Below, in pieces: positions 7,969 through 16,460 of a DNA stretch of 64,000 nt; the stretch's first letter is position 1; the number at the start of each line of letters is the position of its first letter. The stretch is from the NCBI GenBank assembly GCA_947503835.1, contig CANNFM010000015.1, positions 1 to 64,000 on the forward strand, written 5' to 3'. The translations under genes and the position numbers were made by a program. The notes beneath the pieces are model-generated. The model was not told the DNA's origin. It did not search any database and was given only the letters and a program-made list of their open reading frames with translations. Source of the stretch: an uncultured Aquimarina sp. (lineage in GTDB: Bacteria; Bacteroidota; Bacteroidia; Flavobacteriales; Flavobacteriaceae).

Positions 7969-8271
7969 CTACATATATGGTTTCATACCTTGTTTCCGTT
8001 TTTTGAGTTGTTTCTGAACATCACTAAGGCTTTCTTTGAAAGCCAACTCGAAATTTTTCTCATTAGAAGTAGCATATATTTTTGGTCCAGGTAGACTCAA
8101 CTCGAGGTCACAAATCTTTCCTTTTCCTTTGGGATCAGTTTCTTTTTTGAAAAACACATCGGTTTTAATGATCCAATCATATTTCTTATAAAATTTATCA
8201 AGTTTTTCGTGTACATAATCTTCCATCGTTTCGCTTGTAGGCATTTGTACAAATTGAATGTTTGTTTTCAT
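7969..8271 (-). CDS. HPF/RaiA-type ribosome hibernation factor
   Basis: A 100-residue protein of the short HPF/RaiA type. It has the beta-alpha-beta-beta-beta-alpha pattern: MKTNIQFVQMPTSETMEDYV, then FYKKYDWIIKTDVFFKK, ICDLELSLPGPKIYATSN and FELAFKESLSDVQKQLKKR. Such proteins bind the 30S subunit near the decoding centre and silence ribosomes during starvation or stress. It starts 46 bp after the membrane-protein gene upstream and is probably co-transcribed from the operator-controlled promoter at 8730-8773, which would tie hibernation to the same signal as the exporter and stress-protein genes. Confidence 0.85.
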   Translation of the reverse strand: MKTNIQFVQMPTSETMEDYVHEKLDKFYKKYDWIIKTDVFFKKETDPKGKGKICDLELSLPGPKIYATSNEKNFELAFKESLSDVQKQLKKRKQGMKPYM

Positions 8272-8317
8272 AGACAGTAATTTATTTTTTTTAATTTACG
8301 TTATATTTTGTTCAATC

Positions 8318-8704
8318 TTAATAAGGTACCAGATCATAAGCCGCATTTAATAAGAATATACCCGTTAAGAACAAGAGGATATACAGTACTTGCACTAATT
8401 TTATGTTGATAAATTCCAGGAATTTTGCTGTTCCTTTGGGGAAAACAAAAAGATTTAATCCCGCACCTAATGAAATCCAACCTATTGCCGTGATTATAAA
8501 CCTCCAATTGGGTTCCCAAACATTATGAAAAAGAATGGTAAGCAATCCAACTATGATGGCTACAAAGGAGGTAATAATCAAGAATTTTTGATCCTTCAAA
8601 TCTTCAAAAATTTGTTTAATCCGAGTAGGATTAAAACTTAGAATAAAGAAAAATATAATAAGGTACCAACCCCAAAACTTTGCTAAAAAAATAGATGCAT
8701 CCAT
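8318..8704 (-). CDS. Four-helix inner-membrane protein of unknown function
   Basis: A 128-residue protein with four predicted membrane helices at about residues 8-24, 42-62, 68-86 and 104-124. Charged loops are short (NPTRIKQIFEDLKDQ, FPKGTAKFLEFIN). I do not recognise a family. It is the first gene of the operon with the hibernation factor and begins 26 bp after a perfect -7 element (TATTTTTG) that lies 29.5 bp from the centre of a TGA-N6-TCA operator. Confidence 0.7.
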   Translation of the reverse strand: MDASIFLAKFWGWYLIIFFFILSFNPTRIKQIFEDLKDQKFLIITSFVAIIVGLLTILFHNVWEPNWRFIITAIGWISLGAGLNLFVFPKGTAKFLEFINIKLVQVLYILLFLTGIFLLNAAYDLVPY

Positions 8705-8729
8705 ATACTTTCATCTTTTAAAACCTATT

Positions 8730-8803
8730 CAAAAATAAGCGCTATCATTTATTTTAAATATGATAAATGTCATTCCGAAAATCAGTGCTTTCATAGAAAT
8801 TTG
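8730..8803. promoter_or_regulatory. Divergent promoters sharing a CRP/FNR-like operator
   Basis: Operator ATGATAAATGTCAT (8760-8773) is centred at 8766.5. On the - strand the -7 element TATTTTTG starts at 8737 (8737 down to 8730), 29.5 bp away, for the membrane protein/hibernation factor operon. On the + strand GAAATTTG (8796-8803) starts exactly 29.5 bp away for the HlyD gene. With a start site about 14 bp past the first -7 base, the operator would be centred near -43, the class II activator position of CRP/FNR proteins. Confidence 0.65.
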
Positions 8804-8819
8804 AAGAAAACATACAACC

Positions 8820-9902
8820 ATGTATAAGTTAATTCTATGGGTATATTTTTGTACCATTTTGGTATCCTGCAATGACAAAGAAGAAAAAATACTCCCTGTA
8901 ATAACAAATATTACAGAGTCGGTATATTCTTCGGTCACCATACAGCCAGATAGTTTGTACCAAGCTTATGGCTCTGTAAATGGCATTTTAGATAAAAACC
9001 TGGTAGAAGAAGGGGATCGTATAGAGAAAGGAACTGCTCTAATTCAAATCATAAATAGTAACCCTAAATTGAATACTGAAAATGCTAAACTATCTCTAGA
9101 ATTGGCTAAAAAGAACTATAATGGTAGTGCTGCAATTCTTAATAGTATTGAAGAAGAGATTAAAGCTGCCGCATTAAAAGCCACCAATGATTCTATCAAT
9201 TATTGTCGCCAAAAAAACCTTTGGAATCAGCAAATCGGCTCTAAAGTAGAATATGATACCAAAAAGCTAGCCTATGAGCTCTCTGCTAATGCTATGGATC
9301 TTCTAAAAAACAAGTATGACAGAACCAAAGATGAGCTCCAAACACAACTAAAACAAGCAGAGAACAATTATAAAACTTCTCTTATTACAACCAAAGATTT
9401 TACAATAAATAGTAAAATCAATGGCAAAGTTTATGCGCTGTATAAAAATCCGGGCGAGATTGTAAACACTTTAGAACCTTTGGCCTCTATAGGAAGTGCA
9501 ACTGTATTTATGATCGAAATGTTAGTAGATGAAGTTGATATTGTGCTCTTAAAAAAAGGTCAAAAAGCGATTATCACTTTAGACGCATACAATGGTGAGG
9601 CATTTACTGCCAGGGTGCATAAAATTTATCCTAAAAAAGATGAGCGTAATCAAACGTTTATGGTGGAAGCCCTTTTTGATAAAGCACCCAAAGTTTTATA
9701 TCCCGGGTTATCGGGAGAGGCAAATATTTTAATCGCCACTAAAAAAAATGCCCTTACCATACCTAAGCAATATCTTATTGATGATAATAAGGTAAAAACT
9801 GAAAATGGGATTGTAGACATCGTAATCGGATTACAAAGTATGGATACCGTAGAAATCTTATCTGGTATTACCGAGCAAACATGGATCTATAAACCCAACT
9901 GA
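8820..9902 (+). CDS. HlyD/MacA-type periplasmic adaptor lipoprotein
   Basis: A 360-residue protein with lipobox LVSC (Cys17). It has the adaptor order: a first half-lipoyl strand (VYSSVTIQPDSLYQAYGSV, with NLVEEGDRIEKGTALIQI), a coiled-coil hairpin of about residues 80-190, the second half-lipoyl part (INGKVYALYKNPGEIV), a beta-barrel and a C-terminal domain. It should bridge the inner-membrane permease to the outer membrane in export of an unknown compound. Permease and ATPase follow; no TolC-like gene is nearby. Expression appears to depend on the CRP/FNR-like site at 8760-8773. Confidence 0.85.
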   Translation: MYKLILWVYFCTILVSCNDKEEKILPVITNITESVYSSVTIQPDSLYQAYGSVNGILDKNLVEEGDRIEKGTALIQIINSNPKLNTENAKLSLELAKKNYNGSAAILNSIEEEIKAAALKATNDSINYCRQKNLWNQQIGSKVEYDTKKLAYELSANAMDLLKNKYDRTKDELQTQLKQAENNYKTSLITTKDFTINSKINGKVYALYKNPGEIVNTLEPLASIGSATVFMIEMLVDEVDIVLLKKGQKAIITLDAYNGEAFTARVHKIYPKKDERNQTFMVEALFDKAPKVLYPGLSGEANILIATKKNALTIPKQYLIDDNKVKTENGIVDIVIGLQSMDTVEILSGITEQTWIYKPN

Positions 9903-9972
9903 ATACATCCATTAACTAAAAATAAACAAGTTTAAAACAAGAATACTAATTTTTCAATAAAAATATATAGGT

Positions 9973-10025
9973 CGGCAGTTTGCAGTACACAGTATAAAAA
10001 ACTATAAACTGTCTACTGAAAACCG
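9973..10025. repeat. Imperfect inverted repeat between adaptor and permease genes
   Basis: The left arm 9973-9996 and the right arm 10003-10025 are complementary with a few mismatches around a 6-base AT loop; arms contain GCAGTACACAGTATA and TATAAACTGTCTACTG. Repeats with this CAGT/ACTG composition are familiar from Flavobacteriia intergenic regions. It splits the exporter operon by 157 bp and may attenuate or process the transcript. Confidence 0.5.
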
Positions 10026-10059
10026 TTTACTTAATAAAAACTTCTATAAGTACTGATAC

Positions 10060-11322
10060 ATGATCAACTGGAAAGTCATATTAAACATTGCAAAAACACA
10101 TTTGCTTACCAAGATCAAGCAGACCGCTACTGCGGCGCTAGGAGTTACCTTTGGTATTGGCGCCTATATTACCTTGGTGTGCTTTATGACGGGTCTTAAT
10201 GCAATGCTAGATGATTTGATCCTTAATGTAACTCCTCATATTCATGTTTTTAATGAAATTGAGCCTTCAAAAAAACAACCTGTCGATCTGTATGATGAGT
10301 TTCGAAATACTTTTAATGTAGTACATTCTATTAAACCTAAACAAAGTCAGAAAAGAATTCATAATGCGCTTCCGATAATTAAATATTTAAACAAAGATCC
10401 CCAGGTTCGAGGTGCTATTCCTCAAATAAAAGAACAGATTTTCTATATCGCTGGTTCTATCGAACTAGGGGGAAATTTAACGGGTATTGATGTTCTGCAA
10501 GAAGTAGAACTTTTTAATTTCAAAGATTATATCGTAAAAGGAACACCACAAGCTTTAAACAATAATGATAACGGTATTTTATTGGGTGCCGGGGTAGCCG
10601 AAAAAATGTCATTAGACATTGGTGATCGTGTGCAAGTGAGTACCATAAAAGGAGATGTTTTTCCACTAAAAATAGTAGGGATATATCAAAGTGGTATTGC
10701 TGACATTGATAACATTCAAAGTTTTGCCAATGTAAAGACGGTACAACGTATTCTTGGTCAAGCCGAAAATTATATTACCGATATCAATGTAAAATTATTT
10801 GATATTGAATATGCGCTTCCTTTGTCTAAAAAAATAGAACAGCAATTCAAACTAAAAGCTATTGATATAAAGACCGCCAATGCCCAGTTTGAAACCGGAA
10901 CAACAATCAGAAACCTGATTACATACTCTGTTTCGATTACTTTACTCATCGTGGCAGGTTTTGGCATTTATAATATCCTGAATATGCTTATTTATGAAAA
11001 AATGAATGATATCGCCATCCTTAAAGCTACCGGGTTTTCTGGTAAAGATGTGCAACTGATTTTTATGAGTCAGGCTATGATTATTGGATTGGTTGGGGGG
11101 GTATTAGGATTGTTAATTGGCTATGGATTATCTCATTTTATTGGTAGTTTACCTTTTGAGACCGAAGCATTACCTACCATCACTACGTACCCGATCAATC
11201 ATAATCCCAATTTTTATATGATCGGTATTTCATTTGCCATGATTTCTACATTTTTGGCAGGTTATTTACCTTCTCGAAAAGCAAAAAAAATAGATCCCGT
11301 TAGAATTATCAGAGGTCAATAA
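10060..11322 (+). CDS. ABC transporter permease, FtsX/MacB type
   Basis: A 420-residue inner-membrane protein. One membrane helix near residues 24-48 is followed by a large periplasmic domain (about 50-280) and three C-terminal helices (about 287-310, 335-360, 385-405) with the FtsX-type loop NMLIYEKMNDIAILKATGFSG. It ends with YLPSRKAKKIDPVRIIRGQ, the usual close of LolC/MacB-type permeases. Together with the HlyD-type protein upstream and the ATPase 8 bp downstream it forms a tripartite mechanotransmission-type exporter; the cargo is unknown. Confidence 0.9.
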   Translation: MINWKVILNIAKTHLLTKIKQTATAALGVTFGIGAYITLVCFMTGLNAMLDDLILNVTPHIHVFNEIEPSKKQPVDLYDEFRNTFNVVHSIKPKQSQKRIHNALPIIKYLNKDPQVRGAIPQIKEQIFYIAGSIELGGNLTGIDVLQEVELFNFKDYIVKGTPQALNNNDNGILLGAGVAEKMSLDIGDRVQVSTIKGDVFPLKIVGIYQSGIADIDNIQSFANVKTVQRILGQAENYITDINVKLFDIEYALPLSKKIEQQFKLKAIDIKTANAQFETGTTIRNLITYSVSITLLIVAGFGIYNILNMLIYEKMNDIAILKATGFSGKDVQLIFMSQAMIIGLVGGVLGLLIGYGLSHFIGSLPFETEALPTITTYPINHNPNFYMIGISFAMISTFLAGYLPSRKAKKIDPVRIIRGQ

Positions 11323-11330
11323 ACGATATT

Positions 11331-12005
11331 ATGAAAACAGTTCTTGAGGCAAGAAACATTAACAAATACTTTAAAAAACCAGTGCTTTTTCATGTGCTCA
11401 AGGATATCAATTTTAAGGTGAATCAGGGCGAATTTGCTTCTATCATGGGTAAATCGGGTTGTGGTAAATCTACTTTGCTATATATTTTATCCACTATGGA
11501 TACTGATTATGAAGGAGATTTGTACTTGAACAATGAACTTATCACCGGGCAAGAAAGAGAGAAGCTCTCCTATATCAGAAACAAACATATTGGGTTTGTA
11601 TTTCAGTTTCATTATTTATTATCTGAATTTTCTGTGCTAGAAAACGTAATGCTTCCTGCAAAAAAATTAGCAGAAAAAACCGCGGCAGAAATTGAACATG
11701 ATGCTATGCAGAAACTTCAAGTTTTAGAAATTGATCATTTGGCAAAAAAACGAGCTTCAAGAATATCGGGGGGAGAAAAACAACGTGTTGCAATTGCCCG
11801 GGCATTAATTAATAATCCCGCGATCATCATGGGAGATGAGCCCACAGGAAATTTGGACAGCTATAATTCTGATAATGTTTTTAATATTTTCAAACAGCTT
11901 AGTGACGAGCAAGGGTTATCGCTCCTGGTGGTGACCCATGATATAGATTTTGCAAATAAAACAGACCGAATTATTGAGATGGGTGATGGTCGAATTATTG
12001 GTTAG
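11331..12005 (+). CDS. ABC transporter ATPase, LolD/MacB type
   Basis: A 224-residue nucleotide-binding subunit. Walker A is GKSGCGKST (residues 40-48), the signature is ISGGEKQRVAIARAL, Walker B is IIMGDEPTGNLD, and the switch histidine is in VVTHDID. Family members energise LolCDE, MacB or FtsE-type permeases. It starts 8 bp after the permease stop and converges with the universal stress protein gene. Confidence 0.92.
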   Translation: MKTVLEARNINKYFKKPVLFHVLKDINFKVNQGEFASIMGKSGCGKSTLLYILSTMDTDYEGDLYLNNELITGQEREKLSYIRNKHIGFVFQFHYLLSEFSVLENVMLPAKKLAEKTAAEIEHDAMQKLQVLEIDHLAKKRASRISGGEKQRVAIARALINNPAIIMGDEPTGNLDSYNSDNVFNIFKQLSDEQGLSLLVVTHDIDFANKTDRIIEMGDGRIIG

Positions 12006-12041
12006 CTTATACAAAAAACAAGAGATTCATGTCTTTATATA

Positions 12042-12899
12042 TCAAAGTGTTGTATATAACTTTGCTTTATTGAAGCTTAATAAAGGTATATCGGTATGCG
12101 ACTCTATTTGTTTGACCAAATCACGATGAAATAGTTTTTTAAATACCCCGAGATCTTCACGTTCTAGTAATACGACAAGGTCGGCTTTAATATCATGCAA
12201 GTACGTTTTTAGTTTTTCGTAAATATTATCTGAAACCACCAGGTTGAACTCTATATTTTTATAGTTCACTTTTTGTAATACCATTTCTTTAAACCAGGCC
12301 ATTTTACTTTTTTCATCATCATCATCTTTTGCTGAAATATGAATAACATTAATTTTTGATTCAAAAGGTAACGCCACTTCTGTTAATCTATCAATAGCCA
12401 AAATATCGCTTTCTTCAAAATCGGTAGCATACACAATCGTTTTTATTTGCTCGGCATTGAAACTGTTTGGAACTACTAAAAGTGGACAAAGACTCTTTGT
12501 AATTAGTTCCTGGGCAATATCTCCTGTCAAAATACCTCGATTACTATGTTTATCTTTCATTCCGATAATAAGCATGTCTGCCTGCAACTCTTTTGTTTTT
12601 GTAAGAATTCCGTCGGTAATTGATAAATTTTTGACGACCTCTGTTCGCACATTATGCTCACTTAATGTGTTATTTAAGTGTTTTTGACAATACGCTTTTA
12701 AGATATCCAGATGCTCTTCAAAAGCATTTTTTTCTATTTGCTGCAGTGGGCGAATCATACTTGTGCCGGGAAATGAAGGAATATCAAATACATGTAACAC
12801 AATCAAATCTGCTTGTAATCTAGTACTAAGATTGTAAGCATACTGCAAAGCTGCTATTGAATGCTCAGAACAATCGGTAGGATAAAGAATAGTTTTCAT
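12042..12899 (-). CDS. Tandem universal stress protein
   Basis: A 285-residue cytosolic protein with two UspA domains: residues 1-143 (MKTILYPTDCSEHSIAAL ... LLVVPN) and 150-280 (IKTIVYATDFEESDILAI ... IPLLSFN). The first domain keeps a weak ATP loop (GMKDKHSNRGILTG). Such proteins rise in starvation, redox or low-oxygen stress. The promoter has a perfect 14-bp palindrome of TGAC-TTAA-GTCA type, shared with the divergent DUF6544-like gene, which fits control by a CRP/FNR-family regulator. Confidence 0.9.
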   Translation of the reverse strand: MKTILYPTDCSEHSIAALQYAYNLSTRLQADLIVLHVFDIPSFPGTSMIRPLQQIEKNAFEEHLDILKAYCQKHLNNTLSEHNVRTEVVKNLSITDGILTKTKELQADMLIIGMKDKHSNRGILTGDIAQELITKSLCPLLVVPNSFNAEQIKTIVYATDFEESDILAIDRLTEVALPFESKINVIHISAKDDDDEKSKMAWFKEMVLQKVNYKNIEFNLVVSDNIYEKLKTYLHDIKADLVVLLEREDLGVFKKLFHRDLVKQIESHTDIPLLSFNKAKLYTTL

Positions 12900-12928
12900 G
12901 ATTTCTGAATATTTAGAATCAATTCAAG

Positions 12929-13002
12929 AAAAGATATAATTTTAAACACGGATAAAACATGACTTAAGTCATTTATTATCAATAGGTCATAACATAAATT
13001 TA
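12929..13002. promoter_or_regulatory. Divergent promoters around palindrome ATGACTTAAGTCAT
   Basis: The perfect palindrome lies at 12959-12972, centred at 12965.5. On the - strand TATCTTTT starts at 12936 (12936-12929) for the universal stress protein. On the + strand TAAATTTA starts at 12995 (12995-13002) for the DUF6544-like gene. Both lie exactly 29.5 bp from the centre, the spacing also found at 8730-8803, 17268-17311 and 17330-17373. The palindrome is the most symmetrical of the set. Confidence 0.65.
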
Positions 13003-13055
13003 AAAATCATAAAGCACCTAAAAGTTACGAATAAAGAAGGGAAAAATCAATTAAA

Positions 13056-13862
13056 ATGACACTAACAATAATAGGAGGAATAGTACTATTAGTATTGATT
13101 ATCGGTATAACCGGAATAACATCTTTTAATAGTAGTGTTGAAAAAGAAAAAACCGCCCTTTTCTCTTCAAACAAAATTTTAGATGAAAAGATCATAGAAA
13201 ATGATCTGGATATACTTCCAGATGTAATGAAAAACTATCTTATCAAAGTCAAAGCAGTTGGAAAACCAAAATACTGTAACATAGTTTTCAAACAAAAGGG
13301 AAAGATTAAGACAGACCCAAAAAAGAATTGGTTACCATTTACTGCTACACAATATATGTCGTCTAATAACTCAGGTTTTATCTGGAAGGCACGAGCGTTT
13401 CCCATGCTAATTAGAGATAAGTATGTTGACCATAAAGGAGAAGTAAAAGTCAGTTTATTGGGATTGAGAAATATGATAGTATTTTCTGGATCTAAAGTTG
13501 ATCAAAGCTCTCTAGGACGATATCTTGGAGAACTCATCTGGTTTCCCATAGGTTTTCTTGATCCGGACATCTCCTGGTCTGTAATAGATCCTAAAACAAT
13601 CAAAGCTACAATTACAAAATCTGATCAGACATTAGAAGGGTATTTTGTTTTCGATAAAAATGGAATGATTGAGTGTTTTAAGACTAAAAGATACAGAGAT
13701 ACGTTCCTAGAAAATTTTATAGGAGAAGTGGGAGAATATCAGGACTACAACGGTTTATTAATCCCAAATACAATGACCGCAATTTGGGATCTTAAAGATG
13801 GAAAACTAGACTATTTTAAAGCATCTATTATTGATTACAAATTTGAAGACACTACGCATTGA
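13056..13862 (+). CDS. DUF6544-like protein with N-terminal membrane anchor
   Basis: A 268-residue protein. Residues 2-24 are a membrane helix; the rest is a beta-rich soluble domain with KNWLPFTATQYMSSNNSGFIW, RDKYVDHKGEVKVSLLGLR and LGELIWFPIGFLDPDISW, the pattern of proteins annotated as DUF6544 (earlier DUF6920). Function is unknown. It is divergent from the universal stress protein gene, and a -7-like box on its side keeps the 29.5-bp spacing to the shared palindrome, so the two are probably co-regulated. Confidence 0.65.
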   Translation: MTLTIIGGIVLLVLIIGITGITSFNSSVEKEKTALFSSNKILDEKIIENDLDILPDVMKNYLIKVKAVGKPKYCNIVFKQKGKIKTDPKKNWLPFTATQYMSSNNSGFIWKARAFPMLIRDKYVDHKGEVKVSLLGLRNMIVFSGSKVDQSSLGRYLGELIWFPIGFLDPDISWSVIDPKTIKATITKSDQTLEGYFVFDKNGMIECFKTKRYRDTFLENFIGEVGEYQDYNGLLIPNTMTAIWDLKDGKLDYFKASIIDYKFEDTTH

Positions 13863-13972
13863 ATATCTGCATGTTAGCATTACTTTAACTAGGACTAATC
13901 GTCTTTTTATCGTATCTTCAATAGCGTTACTTAGTTAGTAATATTGCTGCGAAAAATCTAAACATTTCAACC

Positions 13973-14185
13973 ATGGGTACTTCAAAAAGTTTAATTGCCA
14001 AGATCAATGAATTAACCACCAATATTGAGACCAATTATCCTGAAATTTATCATTTCATTGAGGAGCAACCTATCACTATTCCATCAAGTGATCATTTCGA
14101 AACTAATGAGAAAGCCCTACAGGATTATTTAAATAGCCTAAGTCAATTGCTTAGTCATCATAAGAAAACACATAAAAAGAATTAA
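13973..14185 (+). CDS. Small hypothetical protein
   Basis: A 70-residue, soluble, probably helical protein (MGTSKSLIAKINELTTNIET to LSQLLSHHKKTHKKN). No family recognised. It overlaps the end of the convergent gene by 4 bp and shows no operator of the TGA-N6-TCA type. Its ATG (CCATGG context) follows 110 bp of non-coding DNA. Coding status rests on the ordinary amino-acid make-up only. Confidence 0.5.
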   Translation: MGTSKSLIAKINELTTNIETNYPEIYHFIEEQPITIPSSDHFETNEKALQDYLNSLSQLLSHHKKTHKKN

Positions 14186-14670
14186 TACCCTACTTTACTT
14201 TTTAATGAAGGGACTTCCCATTTGATCATTTCTTTCAGAAATTGATCTACTTTTTCAACGATTAGTTTTTCTGTAATAGATTCTGGTGTATACTGCCCTA
14301 GTTCTATTACATTGTTTTCCTGGCTTGTATTTTCGATCTCTGGAAACATCATAAAAACATAAATATCTCCGTTATATGCTTGTGAAAAAATCAAAGCACC
14401 ACCGGGTAAAAACTGATATGCTGGGATCAAATTTGTACAATCTATCAATTCTGAAGGGAAAGAATCAAAAGTAATGTTTACGGCCTCATTATTATGAATC
14501 CAGCTTAGCTCCTGAACTTTCCAACCAATATCGTATTGTTGTACGGTAGTTTGTAATGTTTTAATAAGTAGATCTCTGGTTTTTGTTTTCCAAAGTAACC
14601 TTTTGTCTACAACCGTTTTTATAGAGTTTCTATAATCGCTTACTCGTTCTTCTAAATGTTCAATCTTCAT
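14182..14670 (-). CDS. Hypothetical protein at the end of the Mla-type operon
   Basis: A 162-residue soluble protein. It begins with a helical region (MKIEHLEERVSDYRNSIKTV), then alternates strands (VNITFDSFPSELIDCTN, GGALIFSQAYNGDIYVFMMF) and ends in a helix (IVEKVDQFLKEMIKWEVPSL). I do not recognise a family. It starts 12 bp after the MlaD-like stop codon and is therefore the fourth gene of that operon. No signal peptide is visible, so a role on the cytosolic face or in regulation is possible; this is inference from position only. Confidence 0.65.
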   Translation of the reverse strand: MKIEHLEERVSDYRNSIKTVVDKRLLWKTKTRDLLIKTLQTTVQQYDIGWKVQELSWIHNNEAVNITFDSFPSELIDCTNLIPAYQFLPGGALIFSQAYNGDIYVFMMFPEIENTSQENNVIELGQYTPESITEKLIVEKVDQFLKEMIKWEVPSLKSKVGY

Positions 14671-14682
14671 AACCTAGTATTT

Positions 14683-15660
14683 TCAATTTTCCTTTTTCTT
14701 TTCCATCTTTTTAAAATATCCTCTAAACAGGAAATTATGTTTCAAGGCTTGCATATTTTGATTAAACCGATACGTTCCTTCCTTAATACTATTCATTGTA
14801 GAATCAATATTTTTAACCAAGGTAGGATCGTTTGCTAAATAATTTAAAGCCCCCCTACCTTCTTTAATGTCCTTTAATACTACATTCAGGTTTTTACTAA
14901 CTTCAGTGATTTCTACACTCGATTGCTCCAAATTGCTTACTATATTTTTCATTTTTTGCCCTGATATACTATCGCTTAAAAGCACACCTGCTACACTTTC
15001 ATTTTGATTGATTGATGAAATGATAGTATTAAGCTCTGTAATCGCTTGTGATGCTCCGGTGCTGGCTTTTCTTAATTCATAAATAGTAGATTTAAGATCT
15101 CTGGCCATGATAGAATCATTAATTAGTAATCCAAGTGTGCCTTTACCATCAATAATTTCTGTAGTAATTTTTAATAAATCAGCAGTAAGTAATGCAGCAT
15201 TTTCATTGGTTACGTTTAAGGTGGTTAGCATATCATCGGTCCCTATTTTACTAAAAGATTGAATAGTATCTCCCGAAACTACGGGGAGCTTTTTACTTTC
15301 TCTCGGAAGAATATTTACAATCATGTTACCCACCAAACCATCAGAACTTATAGTAGCCACAGCATCTTTTTTAATGTGTTTTCCTACACCTTCTTTTATA
15401 AGCATTTCTACTACGATCTGCGTATCTTTAATCATCTTAATTTTGCTTACGGTTCCTACATTGATCCCCGAATACCTAACATTATTACCTAACTCTAATC
15501 CATTTACATTGGTAAATTGAGTCATGATTCTAATAGTATTACCAAAAAGATTCTGGCGGTTTCCGATAGAATACAATGCTGCAATAAGAAGCATAGTTCC
15601 TAACACAACAAAAACCCCTAGTTTTAGTTTTTGTGAAGCTGATTTTTTTATAGTAACCAT
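14683..15660 (-). CDS. mlaD: MlaD-type MCE protein of a lipid transporter
   Basis: A 325-residue protein with an N-terminal membrane helix (LGVFVVLGTMLLIAALYSIG, residues about 13-32) and one MCE domain (TQFTNVNGLELGNNVRYSGI, GTVSKIKMI, IVEMLIKEGV, ATISSDGLVGNMIVNI; about residues 43-120). The remainder is a long helical/coiled-coil region as in Bacteroidota MlaD proteins, longer than the proteobacterial one. It would form the periplasmic hexamer that passes phospholipid between the membranes. It lies 12 bp after the ATPase gene. Confidence 0.9.
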   Translation of the reverse strand: MVTIKKSASQKLKLGVFVVLGTMLLIAALYSIGNRQNLFGNTIRIMTQFTNVNGLELGNNVRYSGINVGTVSKIKMIKDTQIVVEMLIKEGVGKHIKKDAVATISSDGLVGNMIVNILPRESKKLPVVSGDTIQSFSKIGTDDMLTTLNVTNENAALLTADLLKITTEIIDGKGTLGLLINDSIMARDLKSTIYELRKASTGASQAITELNTIISSINQNESVAGVLLSDSISGQKMKNIVSNLEQSSVEITEVSKNLNVVLKDIKEGRGALNYLANDPTLVKNIDSTMNSIKEGTYRFNQNMQALKHNFLFRGYFKKMEKKKEN

Positions 15661-15672
15661 ATCCTTCGTTTT

Positions 15673-16425
15673 CTAATGTTTAAAAAATGCTTTTACCTGG
15701 GGATCATCTAATCTAATTAATTCTTGATAGGTGCCTTCGGCATAATTTATACCGTCTACCAACAAAATAATCCGATTAGAAATCACACGTGCACAATCCA
15801 CATCGTGTGTAATGATCAACGATGATGTTCCGTATTTTTTTTGTATGCTTCGCATAAGCTGTATAATTTCTTTAGCAGTAATGGGGTCTAATCCCGTTGT
15901 TGGTTCATCGTACAGGATGATTCTAGGTTTCAAAATAAGAGCTCTTGCCAATGCTACTCGTCGTTGCATCCCTCCGGAGAGCTCTGCCGGCATTAGATCA
16001 ATCGCATCTGCCAAACCCACATTTTCAAGTGCTTCTACAACCAATGTTTCTGTGTGTTCTGTCATTTTCAATTTTTTCTTATGCCTACGTAGCGGGAACT
16101 CCAGGTTTTCTCGAACCGTCATAGAATCATAAAGAGCACTTCCTTGAAATAAAAATCCTATTTCGGTTCGTAAAAGATCTAATTCTGTTTGTCCCAAAAC
16201 GGTAATGTCTTGTCCTTTGATTCTAATGTTGCCACTATCCGCTTGCATTAACCCTACCAAACATTTGATCATTACCGATTTACCAGAACCTGATTTACCC
16301 ATTACAACCAAATTTTCTCCTTCAAACAATTGCAAACTAAACCCATTAAGCACATGATTATCACCAAAGCTTTTCTGAAGATCTTTGATTTCTAATACTG
16401 GTGCTGTTTTGTTTTCAGTTTCCAT
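15673..16425 (-). CDS. mlaF: MlaF-type ATPase of a lipid transporter
   Basis: A 250-residue ABC ATPase. Walker A is GKSGSGKS (about residues 39-46), the signature is LSGGMQRRVALARAL, Walker B is IILYDEPTTGLDP and the switch region is IITHDVD. The GMQRR form of the signature and the neighbours (MlaE-type permease upstream, MCE protein downstream) identify it as the motor of a Mla/TGD-type phospholipid transporter. It keeps the retained asymmetry of the outer membrane in known systems. Confidence 0.93.
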   Translation of the reverse strand: METENKTAPVLEIKDLQKSFGDNHVLNGFSLQLFEGENLVVMGKSGSGKSVMIKCLVGLMQADSGNIRIKGQDITVLGQTELDLLRTEIGFLFQGSALYDSMTVRENLEFPLRRHKKKLKMTEHTETLVVEALENVGLADAIDLMPAELSGGMQRRVALARALILKPRIILYDEPTTGLDPITAKEIIQLMRSIQKKYGTSSLIITHDVDCARVISNRIILLVDGINYAEGTYQELIRLDDPQVKAFFKH

Positions 16426-16460
16426 CTAAATTTGGTTAGGTATTTACAAAATAGTAATGG

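Noticed and set aside
7888..8094. Open frame of 68 codons on the + strand
   Set aside because: It overlaps the hibernation factor gene on the other strand, and its sequence is hydrophobic and family-free.
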